From positions 1 through 8,122 of the forward strand of contig VFZQ01000213.1 of NCBI GenBank assembly GCA_016871135.1: DNA of 8,122 nt, in the 5' to 3' direction. Below the pieces are notes generated by a model that saw nothing but the letters and a program-made list of their open reading frames with translations, ran no database searches and was not told the origin of the DNA. Shown in pieces: positions 6,383-8,122 of this stretch (position 1 is the first letter of the stretch; every line of letters begins with the position of its first letter). Made by a program: the position numbers and the translations under genes. Source of the DNA: Acidobacteriota bacterium (GTDB lineage Bacteria > Acidobacteriota > Terriglobia > Bryobacterales > Bryobacteraceae).

Positions 6383-6411
6383 ATTATGACACACCCGGAG
6401 TCCAGCCGCAA
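6383..6411 (-). promoter_or_regulatory. Candidate sigma70-type promoter for rpsD-rpoA-rplQ
   Basis: On the minus strand TTGCGG (6411-6406, three of six consensus bases) lies 17 bp before CATAAT (6388-6383, five of six). It sits in the gap after the upstream repeat-protein gene and before rpsD, which is the expected place if the ribosomal genes are transcribed on their own. Ideal spacing and a good -10 make this the best promoter I could find in the gap. Confidence 0.5.
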
Positions 6412-6449
6412 ATGCGATGCGTCGATCTATTCGCGCTTTGTACGTCCGG

Positions 6450-8122
6450 CTATTGTGGGGTTGCAAGAAAGAGCGCGGACTGTTGGACCGCTTCGAGCGT
6501 CGTCGCGGTGACGAAAAGGCGGCCGTTTGTATCCCACGCCAGGTCGTGAAACTCCGCGGCCCACGGGCCGGTCGAGCCGCCGAGCCGTTCGTACTGGCGG
6601 CCGACGATCGTCTCCGATCCATCGGGCTTGCGGACAACGACCATGGGACTTTGGCCGTTTGCCACGACGATGTAGGCGATGTCGCCGTTGGGCGCGATCC
6701 GGAACCGGCCGCCGTTGTAGTAGTAACTGACGGCGCCGAGCGAAGTCCCGTCGGATTGGCTGAGACGATACGAGAGCTTCCCGTTGGCTGTTTCGATCAG
6801 TGCATTCGCGGAACTGTCGAACCAGGAGTTGAAGAACACGCGGCCGTTGGAGAATTGAAGGTCGTTGAAGGCGCGGATGCGGCGGCCGTCGGGCATTTGG
6901 TCGCCTTGTGTATGAAGCTTCGTGACGACACCGTTGTCCCAAACGAACAGCGAACTGCCGGCCGCGGTCGCGGCAGTGACGAACCAGACTCGGCCCTGTT
7001 CGTCGACGGCGAGGTTATCGAGCCAATTGAACGTCCCGCCGCCCGGGGCTGCGGCGCCGGGCGTGAAGACGGTACGGGCCTGGCGGTTCGATTCGTTGAT
7101 GAGGATGTGGCGATCGAACTCGTTGCCGTTGGAGGCGCGGATGCGGGCAGTGACCGCGACCTGCCCCTCGCCGTTGATGGCAATGCGGTTGTTGAACCAG
7201 AAGACAACTTCCTCGCCGGCCTGCGTCTGAATCTTAGACGAAGGGCCATGGAGTTCGATACGATTCTGCCCGCGGAAAATGTAGAGGCGTTGGTTGCCCT
7301 GCGTGACGCCAATCTGCGCGACCACATCGCCGTTTGGCGCGGTTGCGACTTGTCCGATCCAGTCTACGAACGTACCGGTTTCGAGAGCGTCGCCGGGTGA
7401 TAGGAGGACCGTCGCCCGGCCTTGTTCGAGGCGCTGCACCGCGCCGGAAGCTGTGCGCACAACAATCGCGCCGCCGGAGCCGGTAGAGTTGAGTCCATTC
7501 CAATTGACGCCGAGCGGGGCCGCGAAACCGGCGGCGCGGCCGGACTCATAGATCATCGATTCGGCGCCTTCGCTGAAGCGGGAGATACGGGCGTGGGCCG
7601 AGCGCGTCGGGCCGGAAATGACAACATCGCCGTCGGACCGGACGAACATGTTGCGGGACCACAAGAACGGATGCTGGGACTCGGCGCCCCACGAGGCGAT
7701 GCGTTGCAGTTGGCCGTTGGCGAATTTGAAGAGGCCGTTGCCGCGATCGCTGGCGGCGTCGAAGACGACGGCCCCGCCGTTGGCCGCGCCGACCCAGTTT
7801 AAGTCGCGCAACGTGATGCCGCCATAGGACTGGTAGCCGTCGACGACGGGAGACCAGGCGCCGGCGTTCCACTTGGCGATGGCGTGGTAGTTGGGGCCGC
7901 CGAAGCGCACGTAGACGTCGCCGGTTGGCGAGGTGACGAAGCGTGAGTCGACCCAATTCACGGTGCGGCCGAGCACGGAATCGGTGACCGCGATGGCCTT
8001 GGTAATCTGGCGGCCGTCCCAGACATAGATGCCGTTCCGGCCGCCGTTCCAGGCGTGGAAGGCGAGTCGGCCGGGCCCTATGAAATGCGCATCCTGGTCG
8101 CGTATGTTCTGACCGCGGCCGA
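6450..8122 (-). CDS. Tandem-repeat, probably beta-propeller-like exported protein, 5' end outside window
   Basis: The frame is open from the right edge (first full codon at 8120) to a TAG at 6450-6452, giving the last 556 residues. A GTG at 7976 lies inside the open frame and is not the true start, because coding-type repeats continue upstream of it. The sequence consists of about ten diverged units of 45-55 residues. A typical unit has an Asn/Asp-Trp or Phe opening, a short strand, a Gly-x-Val strand (such as SPTGDVYVRF, APNGDVVAQI, DEQGRVWFVT), then a LF-x-W-x-NG turn (LFVWDNGVV, LFKFANGQL, IYVWDGRQI) and a Leu-x-x-x-Gly-Asp step. This resembles the NxxGxxAF-type tandem repeats and beta-propeller blades of exported proteins; no enzyme motif is seen. 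An N-terminal signal peptide cannot be judged. No TIGR03437 domain or sorting signal follows; the protein ends LFLATPQ. It is co-directional with rpsD, 184 bp upstream, but a promoter in that gap argues for separate transcription. Confidence 0.65.
   Translation of the reverse strand, partial: GRGQNIRDQDAHFIGPGRLAFHAWNGGRNGIYVWDGRQITKAIAVTDSVLGRTVNWVDSRFVTSPTGDVYVRFGGPNYHAIAKWNAGAWSPVVDGYQSYGGITLRDLNWVGAANGGAVVFDAASDRGNGLFKFANGQLQRIASWGAESQHPFLWSRNMFVRSDGDVVISGPTRSAHARISRFSEGAESMIYESGRAAGFAAPLGVNWNGLNSTGSGGAIVVRTASGAVQRLEQGRATVLLSPGDALETGTFVDWIGQVATAPNGDVVAQIGVTQGNQRLYIFRGQNRIELHGPSSKIQTQAGEEVVFWFNNRIAINGEGQVAVTARIRASNGNEFDRHILINESNRQARTVFTPGAAAPGGGTFNWLDNLAVDEQGRVWFVTAATAAGSSLFVWDNGVVTKLHTQGDQMPDGRRIRAFNDLQFSNGRVFFNSWFDSSANALIETANGKLSYRLSQSDGTSLGAVSYYYNGGRFRIAPNGDIAYIVVANGQSPMVVVRKPDGSETIVGRQYERLGGSTGPWAAEFHDLAWDTNGRLFVTATTLEAVQQSALFLATPQ

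Noticed and set aside
6417..7400. Plus-strand open frame of 327 codons opposite the repeat-protein gene
   Set aside because: The minus frame shows regular repeats over its whole length and stays open to the window edge. The plus frame has no recognisable domain or ribosome binding site and crosses into the rpsD upstream gap.
7974..7976. GTG at 7976 as the start of the repeat-protein gene
   Set aside because: The frame stays open upstream to the window edge, and its translation (such as GRLAFHAWNGG and IYVWDGRQI) continues the same repeat pattern, so the gene starts beyond 8122.
1..8122. Mobile element, CRISPR array, tRNA or toxin-antitoxin pair
   Set aside because: No transposase or integrase motifs, no spaced direct repeats, no tRNA cloverleaf and no small gene pairs were seen; noncoding gaps are all under 190 bp.

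Overview
The window most likely comes from an acidobacterium of the Solibacter/Bryobacter type (Acidobacteriota, Bryobacterales). The evidence is a C-terminal domain of the TIGR03437 kind, which is abundant in Candidatus Solibacter and its relatives, together with a DUF1549/DUF1553 'planctomycete cytochrome' protein, GC-rich DNA and a zinc-ribbon (C+) form of ribosomal protein S4. The placement rests on remembered family patterns, not on a search.

Layout from left to right. Positions 1-1156 (minus) hold the first 385 codons of a secreted DUF1549/DUF1553 protein with one CXXCH haem-type motif; it runs off the left edge. A 102-bp divergent intergenic region separates it from 1259-3067 (plus), a secreted 602-residue protein with three related N-terminal repeats and the TIGR03437 C-terminal domain. 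Everything further right is on the minus strand, so in transcription order it reads: a partial secreted repeat protein, probably beta-propeller-like (8122-6450, start outside the window); a 184-bp gap with a good sigma70-like promoter and a leader of about 110 nt; rpsD (6265-5624); rpoA (5552-4533); rplQ (4508-4041); a strong hairpin that looks like a terminator; and a family 2 glycosyltransferase (3976-3104), convergent with the TIGR03437 gene.

How the genes work together. rpsD-rpoA-rplQ is the distal part of the bacterial alpha operon and supplies ribosomal proteins S4 and L17 and the RNA polymerase alpha subunit. The genes usually found just upstream (rpsM, rpsK) are absent here. Their place is taken by the secreted repeat-protein gene, so rpsD is probably the first gene of its own transcript. 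Two GC-rich hairpins punctuate this operon, one between rpsD and rpoA and one after rplQ. The flanking secreted proteins are lineage-typical accessory genes with no demonstrated link to the core operon.

No transposase, integrase, CRISPR array, tRNA, rRNA or recognisable defence system is visible. I did not find a clear new biological system. The most useful leads are the truncated alpha operon with its own promoter and leader, the two intergenic hairpins, and the secreted repeat proteins.
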